Shown piece by piece: positions 8,398-16,994 of a DNA stretch of 64,000 nt. How positions within the stretch are numbered: the stretch's first letter is position 1; each line of letters opens with the position of its first letter. Source of the stretch: an uncultured Methylophilaceae bacterium. Its GTDB lineage: Bacteria > Pseudomonadota > Gammaproteobacteria > Burkholderiales > Methylophilaceae. The stretch lies in the NCBI GenBank assembly GCA_903870995.1, contig CAIQFD010000043.1:42432-106431 (forward strand), in the 5' to 3' direction. The notes under the pieces were generated by a model. The model made no database searches and was not told the origin of the DNA. It saw only the letters and a program-made list of their open reading frames with translations. The translations under genes and the position numbers were made by a program.

Positions 8398-10557
8398 ATG
8401 TTACAAGCCGTTAAAACGCCAGAAGAAGCTGCGATGTCAGAAAACAATCAAAAAGAAGTGCCAATGCAATCAGTATCATTGGATATCTGGGATAAAAAAT
8501 ATCGCCTAAAAACCAAACAAGGCGACCATGTTGACCAAAATATGGACGATAGTTATTCACGTGTTGCGCGTGCATTGGCTGATGTGGAAGAAGAGAATAA
8601 GCGTGCTGAGTGGCACGAAAAATTCTTGTGGGCTTTGCGCCGTGGTGCAATTCCTGCGGGCCGTATTACTTCAAACGCTGGTGCGCTTGAGCACAAGCCG
8701 GCAACAAGCACCATCAATTGCACAGTGTCAGGCATTGTGGAAGACAGCATGGATGGCATCTTAAATAAGGTGCATGAAGCGGGCCTTACATTAAAAGCAG
8801 GTTGTGGCATTGGTTACGAGTTCTCAACACTCCGTCCAAAAGGTGCTTTCGTAGCAGGCGCTGGCGCTTATACAAGCGGCCCACTTTCATTCATGGATAT
8901 CTTCGATAAGATGTGTTTCACAGTGTCATCTGCTGGTGGTCGTCGTGGTGCGCAAATGGCGACATTCGATATTTCACATCCTGATGTCACTGACTTCATT
9001 AAAGCGAAACGCGAAGCGGGTCGTTTACGTCAATTCAACCTTTCATGCTTAATTACTAAAGAATTCATGGAAGCGGTTAAGGCTGATGCAGAGTGGAAGC
9101 TTGCTTTCCCTGTCACATCAAAAGAAGCAACCGTGGATGCGCTAGATACTAAAGATGAAACCCAAGTGGTATGGCGCGAATGGCCAATTAAAGACAAGTA
9201 CCTCACCCGTGAGTCAGATGGCAAAACAGCTTGTCGCGTTTACAAAACGATTAAAGCTCGCCGTTTATGGGATGTCATTATGTCCTCAACATATGATTTC
9301 GCTGAACCAGGTTTTATCTTGATTGATCGTGTCAATGAAATGAACAATAACTGGTTCTGCGAAAACATCCGCGCAACCAATCCATGCGGTGAACAACCAT
9401 TGCCACCTTATGGCGCATGTTTGTTAGGTTCTGTGAATTTAACTAAATTTGTACGCAATCCATTTACTGATCAAGCAACATTCGACTGGGACGAATATCG
9501 TCAGGTTGTTGCTATCTTCACGCGTATGTTGGATAACGTCGTCGAAATTAACGGTTTGCCACTAGAACAGCAACGTGCAGAAATTGCACGCAAACGCCGT
9601 CATGGCATGGGCTATTTAGGCCTGGGTTCTACACTTACGATGTTGAAAATGAAATATGGTGAAGAAGCTTCTGTCACTTTCACTGAAGAAGTCACTAAAG
9701 TGATGGCTGAAACAGGTTGGACAGTCGGTATTGATTTAGCGAAAGAAAAAGGCGCAGCACCTATCATGGACGAAGAGTTCGTGGTGACAGGTGACATGCT
9801 CTCAAAACGCCCAGAAATGGTGAAAGATGGCTTTAAGCTAGGTGATAAGGTAAAAGGTAAAGTCTTGATGGGGATGTACAGCCGCTATATGCAGCAGTTC
9901 CCAGAAGCATTGCGTAAACAAATCGCCAAAACAGGCGCGCGTTTTAGTCACCATAGCTCAATCGCGCCAACAGGCACGATCTCACTATCATTAGCGAATA
10001 ACGCAAGTAACGGCATTGAGCCATCATTTGCTCACCATTACGCACGCAACGTGATTCGTGAAGGTAAGAAATCAAAAGAGAAAGTAGACGTATTCTCATA
10101 CGAGCTACTGGCTTACCGCGAGTTAATTAATAACAAAGCGATGCCATTTAGCGAAGCAGAAGATGAGAAGTTGCCAGACTACTTCTTGGACTCATCAACT
10201 ATTCAAGCCAAAGCTCACGTGGATATCCAAGCCGCTGCGCAAAAATGGATTGATAGCTCAATCTCTAAAACCATCAACGTACCAACCGATTATGATTTTG
10301 AAGATTTCAAGAATATCTATCTTTACGCTTACGATAAAGGCTTGAAAGGTTGTACAACTTTCCGATTCAATCCAGAAGCTTTCCAAGGCGTATTGGTGAC
10401 AGAAAAAGACTTAGAAAACACCACCTACAAATTCACATTAGAAGATGGGACTGTGGTTGAGGTGAAGGGCAACGAAGAGATTGAGTATGACGGTGAAATG
10501 CACTCAGCCGCTAATCTGTACGATGCCCTAAAAGAAGGTTACTACGGCAAGTTCTAA
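8398..10557 (+). CDS. nrdJa: Class II (adenosylcobalamin-dependent) ribonucleotide reductase, catalytic part NrdJa
   Basis: Reduces ribonucleoside diphosphates to deoxyribonucleotides by a cobalamin-generated thiyl radical, in aerobic or anaerobic conditions. Counting from the chosen start (719 residues), Cys108 in NCTVSG is one of the active-site redox cysteines. NPCGEQPL (from about 328) holds the N-C-E catalytic residues including the radical Cys330. Length and sequence match the split NrdJa of Pseudomonas rather than single-chain NrdJ; the C-terminal tail is supplied by nrdJb 42 nt downstream. ATG 8398 is preferred because AGGG lies 9 nt before it. ATG 8389 almost overlaps that site and ATG 8443 is also possible. 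Confidence 0.93.
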   Translation: MLQAVKTPEEAAMSENNQKEVPMQSVSLDIWDKKYRLKTKQGDHVDQNMDDSYSRVARALADVEEENKRAEWHEKFLWALRRGAIPAGRITSNAGALEHKPATSTINCTVSGIVEDSMDGILNKVHEAGLTLKAGCGIGYEFSTLRPKGAFVAGAGAYTSGPLSFMDIFDKMCFTVSSAGGRRGAQMATFDISHPDVTDFIKAKREAGRLRQFNLSCLITKEFMEAVKADAEWKLAFPVTSKEATVDALDTKDETQVVWREWPIKDKYLTRESDGKTACRVYKTIKARRLWDVIMSSTYDFAEPGFILIDRVNEMNNNWFCENIRATNPCGEQPLPPYGACLLGSVNLTKFVRNPFTDQATFDWDEYRQVVAIFTRMLDNVVEINGLPLEQQRAEIARKRRHGMGYLGLGSTLTMLKMKYGEEASVTFTEEVTKVMAETGWTVGIDLAKEKGAAPIMDEEFVVTGDMLSKRPEMVKDGFKLGDKVKGKVLMGMYSRYMQQFPEALRKQIAKTGARFSHHSSIAPTGTISLSLANNASNGIEPSFAHHYARNVIREGKKSKEKVDVFSYELLAYRELINNKAMPFSEAEDEKLPDYFLDSSTIQAKAHVDIQAAAQKWIDSSISKTINVPTDYDFEDFKNIYLYAYDKGLKGCTTFRFNPEAFQGVLVTEKDLENTTYKFTLEDGTVVEVKGNEEIEYDGEMHSAANLYDALKEGYYGKF

Positions 10558-10599
10558 TTTTAAAAAACCGTATAACTGAAAAATTAAAGAGAGAAGAAC

Positions 10600-11301
10600 A
10601 TGGCAATTAAAATTGAAAAGAAAATCACAGGCTTCGGCTTGGTGACCGAAGAAGATAAAGCAAAGGCAGCGGAAGCTGCTGCAGCGCCTGTGCAGTCAGC
10701 CACTATCGTTCAAATGGGCGAACCACTTAGCCGTCCAGATAAATTGGTAGGTAATACGTATAAAATTAAAACGCCTGTGACTGAGCATGCGTTATACATC
10801 ACCATTAACGATGTTGTGATGAACGAAGGCACACCACAAGAGCACCGCCGTCCATTTGAGATATTTATTAACTCCAAAAACATGGATCACTTTCAATGGA
10901 TTGTTGCCCTCACGCGCGTGATGTCAGCTGTGTTCCGTAAAGGTGGCGATGTCACATTCTTGGTAGAAGAGCTGCATAGTGTGTTTGATCCAAGCGGTGG
11001 TTATTTCAAAAAAGGTGGTAAATACATTCCTAGTTTAGTGGCTGAAATCGGTGAGGTGGTTGAACAACACTTACAAGAAATCGGCATGCTTAAAAAGCCT
11101 GGCCTTGATGAACATCAACAAAAGCTAGTGGCTGAAAAGAAAAAAGAGTTCTTGGAAAAGCAAGCCCAAACAGGTTCTGAAAATAATGCGGAAGGTTTCC
11201 CAGTTGGTGCGCAGCTTTGTAAAAAGTGCAACACTAAAGCCGCCATCATTATGGATGGTTGCCTAACTTGCTTAAACTGCGGTGAGAGTAAATGTGGTTA
11301 A
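10600..11301 (+). CDS. nrdJb: Class II ribonucleotide reductase, C-terminal part NrdJb (TSCPD domain)
   Basis: The separate C-terminal subunit of the split B12-dependent reductase. It is 233 residues, near the size of Pseudomonas NrdJb. The central part (about 35-165) is the TSCPD-type domain. The end is cysteine-rich, with a CKKC pair and then CLTCLNCGESKC in the last 14 residues. These probably bind zinc and provide the swinging dithiol that re-reduces the active site. A 25-residue Ala/Glu-rich linker lies near the N-terminus. The start has an AGAGAG ribosome site. It is followed by a strong terminator, so nrdJa-nrdJb is a closed two-gene operon. Confidence 0.92.
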   Translation: MAIKIEKKITGFGLVTEEDKAKAAEAAAAPVQSATIVQMGEPLSRPDKLVGNTYKIKTPVTEHALYITINDVVMNEGTPQEHRRPFEIFINSKNMDHFQWIVALTRVMSAVFRKGGDVTFLVEELHSVFDPSGGYFKKGGKYIPSLVAEIGEVVEQHLQEIGMLKKPGLDEHQQKLVAEKKKEFLEKQAQTGSENNAEGFPVGAQLCKKCNTKAAIIMDGCLTCLNCGESKCG

Positions 11302-11326
11302 GCTAAGCTTAAATTAGTGCAAAATA

Positions 11327-11350
11327 AAAACCCGCTTAGGCGGGTTTTTT
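11327..11350 (+). terminator. Rho-independent terminator of nrdJab
   Basis: Stem CCCGC/GCGGG (11331-11335 and 11340-11344) with loop TTAG, flanked by four A before and six T after. It lies 25 nt past the nrdJb stop. Confidence 0.9.
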
Positions 11351-11429
11351 GTTGATAAGCGATTAAAATAAAGATGTTAGTGCAGTGAATAAGGTAGTAA
11401 GTTTGGGTAACCAGATGGATGAGCCGTCA

Positions 11430-11458
11430 TTGACTTAGTGTGACCCTGCCGATATAGA
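11430..11458 (+). promoter_or_regulatory. Candidate sigma-70 promoter for a short transcript
   Basis: TTGACT (11430-11435), exactly 17 bp, TATAGA (11453-11458). It follows the nrd terminator and faces a second terminator only about 35-60 nt downstream, with no plus-strand gene beyond. The -35 matches at five positions and the -10 at four. Confidence 0.4.
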
Positions 11459-11464
11459 TTAAGC

Positions 11465-11521
11465 GCACTAACACCCCTATGTTTTAGGCAATAAAAAAGG
11501 AACCAAACGGTTCCTTTTTTT
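11465..11521 (+). ncRNA. Possible small RNA of about 57 nt
   Basis: Bounded by the promoter-like TTGACT-17-TATAGA upstream and by the hairpin GGAACC-AAAC-GGTTCC followed by seven T. It contains only a two-codon reading frame (ATG-TTT-TAG). Its first bases form a perfect 9-nt inverted repeat (GCACTAACA) with 11375-11383. This is inference from signals; the hairpin alone is also explained as the pqqA terminator on the other strand. Confidence 0.3.
11491..11521 (-). terminator. Bidirectional rho-independent terminator downstream of pqqA
   Basis: Stem AAAAAAGGAACC / GGTTCCTTTTTT (11493-11504 and 11509-11520) with loop AAAC. It has T-runs on both strands, so it can stop pqqA transcripts on the minus strand and anything coming from the plus strand. 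It lies 40 nt past the pqqA stop. Confidence 0.85.
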
Positions 11522-11561
11522 AATTTGAAGCTTTAAAAAATGCAGATGAGCAATATCTGAA

Positions 11562-11633
11562 TTATTTGTTCATTACGTACATTGTTACTTCAAAGCCAAA
11601 ACGCATTTCTGTCGCTGCTGGTTTAGTCCACAT
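11562..11633 (-). CDS. pqqA: PQQ precursor peptide PqqA (orphan copy)
   Basis: A 23-residue peptide that starts [19 protein letters not shown]. It carries the invariant Glu-x-x-x-Tyr pair (Glu15, Tyr19) whose side chains are cross-linked by PqqE and become pyrroloquinoline quinone. The MW-KP start, the GFEVT core and the short tail ending in NK are typical of PqqA. PQQ is the cofactor of methanol dehydrogenases and other periplasmic quinoproteins. No pqqB, C, D or E lies in the window, so this is an unlinked copy with its own terminator and ribosome site (GGGG about 8 nt before ATG). Methylotrophs of this group are known to carry several pqqA copies. It is too short for usual gene-length cut-offs. 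Confidence 0.93.
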   Translation of the reverse strand: MWTKPAATEMRFGFEVTMYVMNK

Positions 11634-11683
11634 GTTGAAACCCCTTTTTATCCGTAAATAGAGAATGTCTTAGAACGGTTCCC

Positions 11684-11712
11684 ATTGTAGGGGGTCAACA
11701 CACAGCTGTCGT
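11684..11712 (-). promoter_or_regulatory. Weak candidate promoter of pqqA
   Basis: Minus-strand ACGACA (11712-11707), 17 bp, TACAAT (11689-11684), giving a leader of about 45 nt. An alternative pair is TTGACC (11698-11693), 17 bp, TTCTAA (11675-11670). Neither is decisive. Confidence 0.25.
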
Positions 11713-11776
11713 GGTGCGAGTCATGAAGCTTGCCTAGTGATTATCATGAATCGCAAGTCTTTATTGATACGGAAAA

Positions 11777-12103
11777 CTAGAAGCCCAGTTTGATTTTGAT
11801 GCGGCGCAAAATCTGTGTGAGCGCGTTGCCATCTAGCTTGTAGTGTTTGTGTAGTGCTTTTTTAACTTCCCAATTTGCTTTCATGCCTGCTGGAAAAGTC
11901 ACTAAATCACCTTTGCCAAATTTTACTGGCTTGCTACCCTCTGGGGTAATCACACATTCGCCCTCTAAAATATAGGCGATTTCTTGCTCTGGAAATACCC
12001 AAGGAAATACAGAAACTTCTTTTTGCCATGTAGGCCATTTAGCAACATTGAGGCTATCAAGTTTGCTTTGATTAGGATTTTTCTCTACGACGATGGTTTG
12101 CAT
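11777..12103 (-). CDS. Cupin-domain protein (Cupin_3 type)
   Basis: A 108-residue single-domain cupin. The conserved run from EQEIAYILEGECVITPEG to GKGDLVTFPAG (about residues 40-75) covers both cupin motifs. The classical metal-binding His pair is not seen, the pattern of the (S)-ureidoglycine-type Cupin_3 family, many members of which are uncharacterised. No pathway gene lies next to it; pqqA follows about 140 nt downstream on the same strand behind its own signals. Function unknown. Confidence 0.8.
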   Translation of the reverse strand: MQTIVVEKNPNQSKLDSLNVAKWPTWQKEVSVFPWVFPEQEIAYILEGECVITPEGSKPVKFGKGDLVTFPAGMKANWEVKKALHKHYKLDGNALTQILRRIKIKLGF

Positions 12104-12243
12104 ATCGGCCTTTATTGGTTGAGATGTTGAATGGATAAAACGCTATTTTAACGTATAAGCGAAGGGGTAAGCCTGCATGGATTTAATATTGTCATTCAAA
12201 CAAAATTAGGATTAAACTTTGCAGACAAAGCTGGAGGTGAGCG

Positions 12244-12459
12244 ATGGATAACAAATATGCACTTGGCAGTACGAAAGTGGCGACGGAACATCATGAGGCT
12301 ACCCACAAATCACCTGTTGCTTCACGTGCTTGTAAGTTTTGCGATAGCAGTGAGCTGGTCTTATGCCCAACAATGCATGATCACAAATGTTCGAAATGTG
12401 GTGAGTGGCAGCAAGATGTAGAAAAGAGCTATGCAACAGGGCGAAGTAGCGATTATTAA
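12244..12459 (+). CDS. Small zinc-ribbon-like protein, function unknown
   Basis: A 71-residue hydrophilic protein with Cys pairs CKFC (about 30-33) and CSKC (about 54-57), plus a His-x-x-His-like stretch (MHDHK) just before the second pair. This is the spacing of a zinc ribbon or rubredoxin-like knuckle. It has a strong ribosome site (GGAGG about 9 nt before ATG), which supports it being a real gene. It converges with the MFS gene, with only 6 nt between stops. I do not recognise the family. Confidence 0.65.
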   Translation: MDNKYALGSTKVATEHHEATHKSPVASRACKFCDSSELVLCPTMHDHKCSKCGEWQQDVEKSYATGRSSDY

Positions 12460-12465
12460 CTTGCT

Positions 12466-13731
12466 CTATTTCTCGTGACCATTAGTTTCTAAATGTTTTA
12501 AGTTGAGCTTGGTTAGCTTAGGGGCAAGTGCGGCTGTTGTTGCCACCACGCCCAGTGTCATTAGTCCGCCAAATATCACCGATGGAATTAGCCCCATCAC
12601 TCTTGCCATGAGGCCAGATTCAAAAGCACCTAATTCGTTTGAAGAACCAATAAATAACCCATTGATTGAGGCGACTCTGCCTCGCATGTGATCTGGCGTT
12701 GCAAGTTGCATAATAGTGGTTCGTAGCACAACTGAAACGCCATCAAATATCCCTGAAAGCATTAAGATAACAGCGGCAAACCAAAAGTGCGGCGTCAGTG
12801 CAAAGGTAATGATGCATACGCCAAAGCCCGCTACTGAGATGAGCAATTTCTTACCTGCTTGTTCGTAGATGGGATGTTTGGCGAGATAAGCACCAGTGAT
12901 AATCGCACCAATCGCTGGGGATGCTCTTAAAATTCCTAAACCCTCTGGGCCGTAGTGATAAACATCGTGCAAAAAGGCTGGCAGCATGGCGATAGCGCCA
13001 CCAAATAGCACCGCAAACATATCCAGAGCTTGTGCACTCAGGATTATCTGATGATTGAATACGAATCGGATGCCTTCAGCAATGCCAGAAAAAATCGCTT
13101 TTTCAGCCACCACCTTCGGTGTGTTTACTTCGAGCGTCAGAAGCGCGATGCCTGAAATACAAGCCAATCCAGCAGATGCCAAATAAGCGACTTGTAAGCT
13201 TGTCCATCCGACTAATATGCCACCAATTGCAGGCCCAACAATTAAGCCAAATTGAAATACAGCACTGCCGATGCTTGCGCCTTTGGCGTATTGTTGACGG
13301 GGCATAATGGAGGCAAAAATCGCACTGTAAGAAGGTGCGATAAAAGCACGCGCTAGGCCGATTAAGGCAATAGCACCGTAGATCCAAAGCGTTGGGTCGC
13401 CCGATAGTTTGTGATCTGTGACCGCATAAACCAATAGCGCTGAGGTCATGAGCGTGAATGAAGAACTGACCCCAAAATTTCGTCTTGAATAATGATCCAC
13501 CGCGTAGCCAGCGAATAAGGCGGTGCAAAAGTAAGGGATGATTTCGGCTAAACCAATCAAACCTAGTGAAAGAGGGTCATGTGTAATTTCATATAAATGC
13601 CACCCCACCACTACTGCCATGGTTTGGTAAGAAAGCACCATGAAAACGCGGTATGTGAGTAACTTAAAGAAACTCAAATTGCGCAACGGATTCGCACTTT
13701 GATGTGCTGGATTTTCGTTAGTTGTGACCAT
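12466..13731 (-). CDS. MFS transporter (MFS_3 / EntS-like exporter family)
   Basis: A 421-residue inner-membrane protein with about 12 hydrophobic spans. The loop between spans 2 and 3 reads GYAVDHYSRR, the usual MFS signature region, and the overall sequence resembles the EntS/MFS_3 drug and siderophore exporters. It begins 4 nt after the stop of the 2OG-Fe dioxygenase gene on the same strand, so the two are almost certainly co-transcribed and translationally coupled (no separate ribosome site is seen). I infer it may export the hydroxylated product of that enzyme. Confidence 0.85.
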   Translation of the reverse strand: MVTTNENPAHQSANPLRNLSFFKLLTYRVFMVLSYQTMAVVVGWHLYEITHDPLSLGLIGLAEIIPYFCTALFAGYAVDHYSRRNFGVSSSFTLMTSALLVYAVTDHKLSGDPTLWIYGAIALIGLARAFIAPSYSAIFASIMPRQQYAKGASIGSAVFQFGLIVGPAIGGILVGWTSLQVAYLASAGLACISGIALLTLEVNTPKVVAEKAIFSGIAEGIRFVFNHQIILSAQALDMFAVLFGGAIAMLPAFLHDVYHYGPEGLGILRASPAIGAIITGAYLAKHPIYEQAGKKLLISVAGFGVCIITFALTPHFWFAAVILMLSGIFDGVSVVLRTTIMQLATPDHMRGRVASINGLFIGSSNELGAFESGLMARVMGLIPSVIFGGLMTLGVVATTAALAPKLTKLNLKHLETNGHEK

Positions 13732-13735
13732 CTAT

Positions 13736-14485
13736 TTATTGTTGAGATTTTTTGAAAGTGACCACTAACACATCGCGATAGGCTTGTTTGGCTTGGTCTA
13801 TTGGAACGATGGGTGTCACCCCATGCATGCATCGATGATCGTTTACGATGGCAACATCTAAAGGCTCGGTCAATGTAAAACTGTCCAAAGTTTTATGTTC
13901 TAAATCATGCATAGTGGTAGTGCCACTTGATATATTCTGACGCTTAACCATCATCACTAATACAAACTCAACCCCATCTCTATGAACACCCTCTGGCGTG
14001 GGTTTGCCAAGTGATTTGTCATTTGCCTCAATACGGAACTGATGGCATTCGATGTGCCAAGGGGTATTCGGCATGAGTTCACTAAACACCTTTTGGCAAA
14101 ACTTAAGCACGGATTGCATGCTATGGCTTTGAATGGTGCTTGCTTGTATCGCCTCAAAATTGCGGGCAATCCCACCATTAAGCGTGTTGTAATCTAGACT
14201 TTGGTAATGCGGTTGGTGTGGCTCTAAAACGATTTCACTCGTGCCCGATTGTGCATTTAGTACGGCATAACGACGTCTGCGGTACCGACCACCATCGGCC
14301 ATGTATTCGTCTAGTGGCATATCATTCCAGCTATCGGCAAACTGATTCCAATCGCTCAATGCTTCTGCAGACTGTGCTAACAACCAAGCCTGCATCGCTG
14401 CACTTGGACAAAAGCTAAAGCCTGTTTTTTCAACTTTTGTGAGTAAATCTTCACGCAGTTTGAGCAATGGATGTGTAGATGCCAA
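13736..14485 (-). CDS. 2OG-Fe(II) dioxygenase, free-amino-acid hydroxylase-type family (PF10014-like)
   Basis: A 249-residue non-haem iron oxygenase. The iron triad is visible as His168-Arg-Asp170 (VHRDGVEF) and a distal His221 (MHGVTP), with Arg237 placed to bind 2-oxoglutarate. The N-terminal half matches the small family that includes Bacillus thuringiensis L-isoleucine dioxygenase and a Methylobacillus member acting on free aliphatic and sulfur amino acids. It is the first gene of a pair with the MFS exporter. Predicted reaction: hydroxylation or sulfoxidation of a free amino acid; the substrate is not readable from sequence. Family assignment is fairly secure, activity is inference. Confidence 0.8.
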   Translation of the reverse strand: MASTHPLLKLREDLLTKVEKTGFSFCPSAAMQAWLLAQSAEALSDWNQFADSWNDMPLDEYMADGGRYRRRRYAVLNAQSGTSEIVLEPHQPHYQSLDYNTLNGGIARNFEAIQASTIQSHSMQSVLKFCQKVFSELMPNTPWHIECHQFRIEANDKSLGKPTPEGVHRDGVEFVLVMMVKRQNISSGTTTMHDLEHKTLDSFTLTEPLDVAIVNDHRCMHGVTPIVPIDQAKQAYRDVLVVTFKKSQQ

Positions 14486-14631
14486 AGTGATATTTTTCCG
14501 AGAAAGAATGTTTTACTGATTAGGCCAAGTCCAACATGATAGCGAATAGACTGGGATATATAAAAATAATTTCAGCATTATTTGTGATTGATCAAAATAT
14601 AATGATGTTATTAATAACTGAGGGCGTGCGA

Positions 14632-15894
14632 ATGAGTCAGCAATTGAGGTTGATGCGTGAAAGACGCTTTTTGCCATTTTTCTGCACCCAGTTTTTGGGT
14701 GCACTCAATGATAATGTTTTTAAGACCGCCCTAATAACCATGGCTGTATTTCACACATCAGATCTTACGGTTCTTGATGGTGCAGTACTCGCGACCTTAT
14801 TGCCCGGCGTTTTTATACTGCCTTTCTTTTTATTCTCGTCTACCGCTGGGCAAATTGCGGATAAGTTTGAAAAGTCGCAACTTATCCGCTTGGTGAAAAT
14901 ATTTGAAGTCGTCCTAATGCTGTTCGCTGCCATTGGATTTTTATTTCATGTGTTTTGGCTATTAGTATTGGCGCTCTTTATGATGGGGATACATTCCACT
15001 TTATTTGGCCCAGTGAAATACGCTTATTTGCCGCAACATCTTGCTGAAGTTGAATTGGTTGGTGGTAATGGCGTGGTTGAAATGGGTACCTTTGTTGCGA
15101 TTTTATTGGGGCAAATGATTGGTGCTGGGCTTGGGATGCATCAAGACGGTGAGCTTGTGACGGGCTTAAGTATTGTGAGCCTTGCACTCTTAGGCTATTT
15201 CGCCAGCAAACAAATTCCAAACGCGTCGGCGGCTGAGCCTAACCTAAAAATCAATTGGAACCCAATCACAGAAACGGGTCGTAATATCGCGTTTATTTGG
15301 AGAAGTCAGCCAATATGGCTAGCGATTATTGGCATCTCATGGTTTTGGTTTTATGGCGCGACCTTGCTTGCGCAATTCCCTGTATTTGCAAAAGAGGTTT
15401 TGCATGGAGATGAAAGCGTTTTTATTTTGCTACTTGCGGTGTTTTCAGTAGGCGTGGGTGTTGGCTCTCTACTGTGTGAACGGCTCTCAAAAGGCACGGT
15501 TGAGATAGGCTTGGTGCCGCTTGGCGCAATGGGTATGTTGGCGTTTGGTGTTGATTTATATGCGTCCAGCGCTAGTGGTGTCGCTGATCTTCACTTGCTT
15601 GCTGATGTTGGTTTAATCGGCTTATTTGGGGGTATTTACATCGTTCCACTGTATGCGCTAATTCAGTCCCGCGCCCAAAAAACGCATCAATCTCGTGTGA
15701 TTGCCGCGAATAACATTTTGAACGCTTTTTTCATGGTTTTATCTGCCGTTTTCGCCATGTTGATCTTTAAGCTGGGTCTTAATATTCCGCAATTATTCTT
15801 AATCACGGCGCTGATGAGTGCGCTGGTGATTTTTTACCTTTGCTTCCGTCAGCCTGAGTATTTCAGCAGAATGAAACGTCTGTTGAATCTTTAG
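14632..15894 (+). CDS. MFS transporter, LplT (lysophospholipid flippase)-like
   Basis: A 420-residue, 12-span membrane protein. The N-terminus ([23 protein letters not shown]) and the [13 protein letters not shown] segment after span 4 are hallmarks of the LplT family, which moves lysophospholipids inward for re-acylation. In many bacteria LplT is fused to, or beside, an acyltransferase/acyl-ACP synthetase (Aas); here it stands alone with neither partner in the window. ATG 14632 is chosen because GAGGG stands 7 nt before it; the frame extends to ATG 14536 without a ribosome site. It overlaps the 3' end of the convergent prfA by 4 bp. Confidence 0.82.
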   Translation: MSQQLRLMRERRFLPFFCTQFLGALNDNVFKTALITMAVFHTSDLTVLDGAVLATLLPGVFILPFFLFSSTAGQIADKFEKSQLIRLVKIFEVVLMLFAAIGFLFHVFWLLVLALFMMGIHSTLFGPVKYAYLPQHLAEVELVGGNGVVEMGTFVAILLGQMIGAGLGMHQDGELVTGLSIVSLALLGYFASKQIPNASAAEPNLKINWNPITETGRNIAFIWRSQPIWLAIIGISWFWFYGATLLAQFPVFAKEVLHGDESVFILLLAVFSVGVGVGSLLCERLSKGTVEIGLVPLGAMGMLAFGVDLYASSASGVADLHLLADVGLIGLFGGIYIVPLYALIQSRAQKTHQSRVIAANNILNAFFMVLSAVFAMLIFKLGLNIPQLFLITALMSALVIFYLCFRQPEYFSRMKRLLNL

Positions 15895-16973
15895 TTGTCT
15901 TCGCCCAAAGTCGCCAACATATCGGCTTGGTGTTCTGCGGCAAGTGCGCCAATCAACTCGTCCATATCACCTTCGGTAATTGCATCAATCTTATAAAGTG
16001 TGAGGTTGATACGGTGGTCGGTGATGCGGCCTTGTGGATAGTTGTAAGTGCGGATACGCTCTGAGCGGTCACCAGAACCAATTAAGCTTTTACGTTCACT
16101 CGCGATTTTCGATTGTTGTGCACGTACTTCTGCATCTTTAATGCGTGCGACCAAAACACTCATCGCTTGCGCTTTATTTTTGTGTTGGCTTCGGTCATCT
16201 TGGCATTCCACTACGATGCCGGTTGGCAAGTGGGTGATACGCACAGCTGAATCGGTTTTGTTAATGTGCTGACCGCCCGCCCCACTGGCGCGGTAGGTAT
16301 CAATACGAATCTCAGCAGGATTGATGACGACATCACTGACTTCATCGGCTTCTGGCAATACCGCTACGGTACATGCTGATGTATGGATGCGGCCTTGTGT
16401 TTCAGTATCAGGCACCCGTTGAACACGGTGACCACCTGACTCAAATTTTAGTTTTGAGTAAGCGCCGTGGCCTTCAATCTTGGCAATGATTTCTTTGTAG
16501 CCACCCACTTCAGATTCGCTTGCTGAAACAATTTCTACTTTCCAGCGTTGGCGCTCCGCATAGCGTGAGTACATTCTGAATAAGTCACCTGCAAATAAGG
16601 CTGATTCATCGCCACCTGTGCCTGCACGAATTTCTAAGAATATATTACGTTCATCGTTCGGATCTTTTGGCAGCAAGAGTTTTTGCAGTTCATCCTCGAC
16701 AGCCTCTAGTTTCGCTTTGCCGCTTTCAATTTCTTCTTGTGCAAACTCTTTCATCTCAGGATCTGAAAGCATTTTTTGTGCTTCAGCGATGTCTGCTTCA
16801 CTATCCTCGTAAGCACGGAATTGCTCAACGATAGGGGTGATTTCAGCATGCTCTTGTGTGAGCTTGCGATAGTTGTCCATGTTGGATGTTGCGCCCTCGC
16901 TACTCAGTAGGCGATTTAGTTCATCTAAACGCTCGCTCAAGGTGGCGAGCTTTTTAATCATGGATGGTTTCAT
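15891..16973 (-). CDS. prfA: Peptide chain release factor 1
   Basis: Ends translation at UAA and UAG. The 360-residue length is standard. The GGQ motif is in [18 protein letters not shown] (about 230), the Gln being methylated by PrmC, whose gene lies at 38.6 kb rather than adjacent. The stop-codon recognition tripeptide is in [14 protein letters not shown], i.e. P-D-T of the PxT type specific for RF1. The gene follows hemA on the same strand at 21 nt, the hemA-prfA order common in proteobacteria. Its 3' end overlaps the convergent LplT-like gene by 4 bp. Confidence 0.97.
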   Translation of the reverse strand: MKPSMIKKLATLSERLDELNRLLSSEGATSNMDNYRKLTQEHAEITPIVEQFRAYEDSEADIAEAQKMLSDPEMKEFAQEEIESGKAKLEAVEDELQKLLLPKDPNDERNIFLEIRAGTGGDESALFAGDLFRMYSRYAERQRWKVEIVSASESEVGGYKEIIAKIEGHGAYSKLKFESGGHRVQRVPDTETQGRIHTSACTVAVLPEADEVSDVVINPAEIRIDTYRASGAGGQHINKTDSAVRITHLPTGIVVECQDDRSQHKNKAQAMSVLVARIKDAEVRAQQSKIASERKSLIGSGDRSERIRTYNYPQGRITDHRINLTLYKIDAITEGDMDELIGALAAEHQADMLATLGEDN

Positions 16974-16994
16974 TGCTGTTTCTTTGTCTAAATG

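Noticed and set aside
7988..8398. A 136-codon minus-strand frame covering the waaA-nrdJa intergenic region
   Set aside because: It overlaps waaA in another frame and runs across the nrd promoter and NrdR-like boxes. It has no ribosome site and an unnatural Cys/Phe-rich composition.
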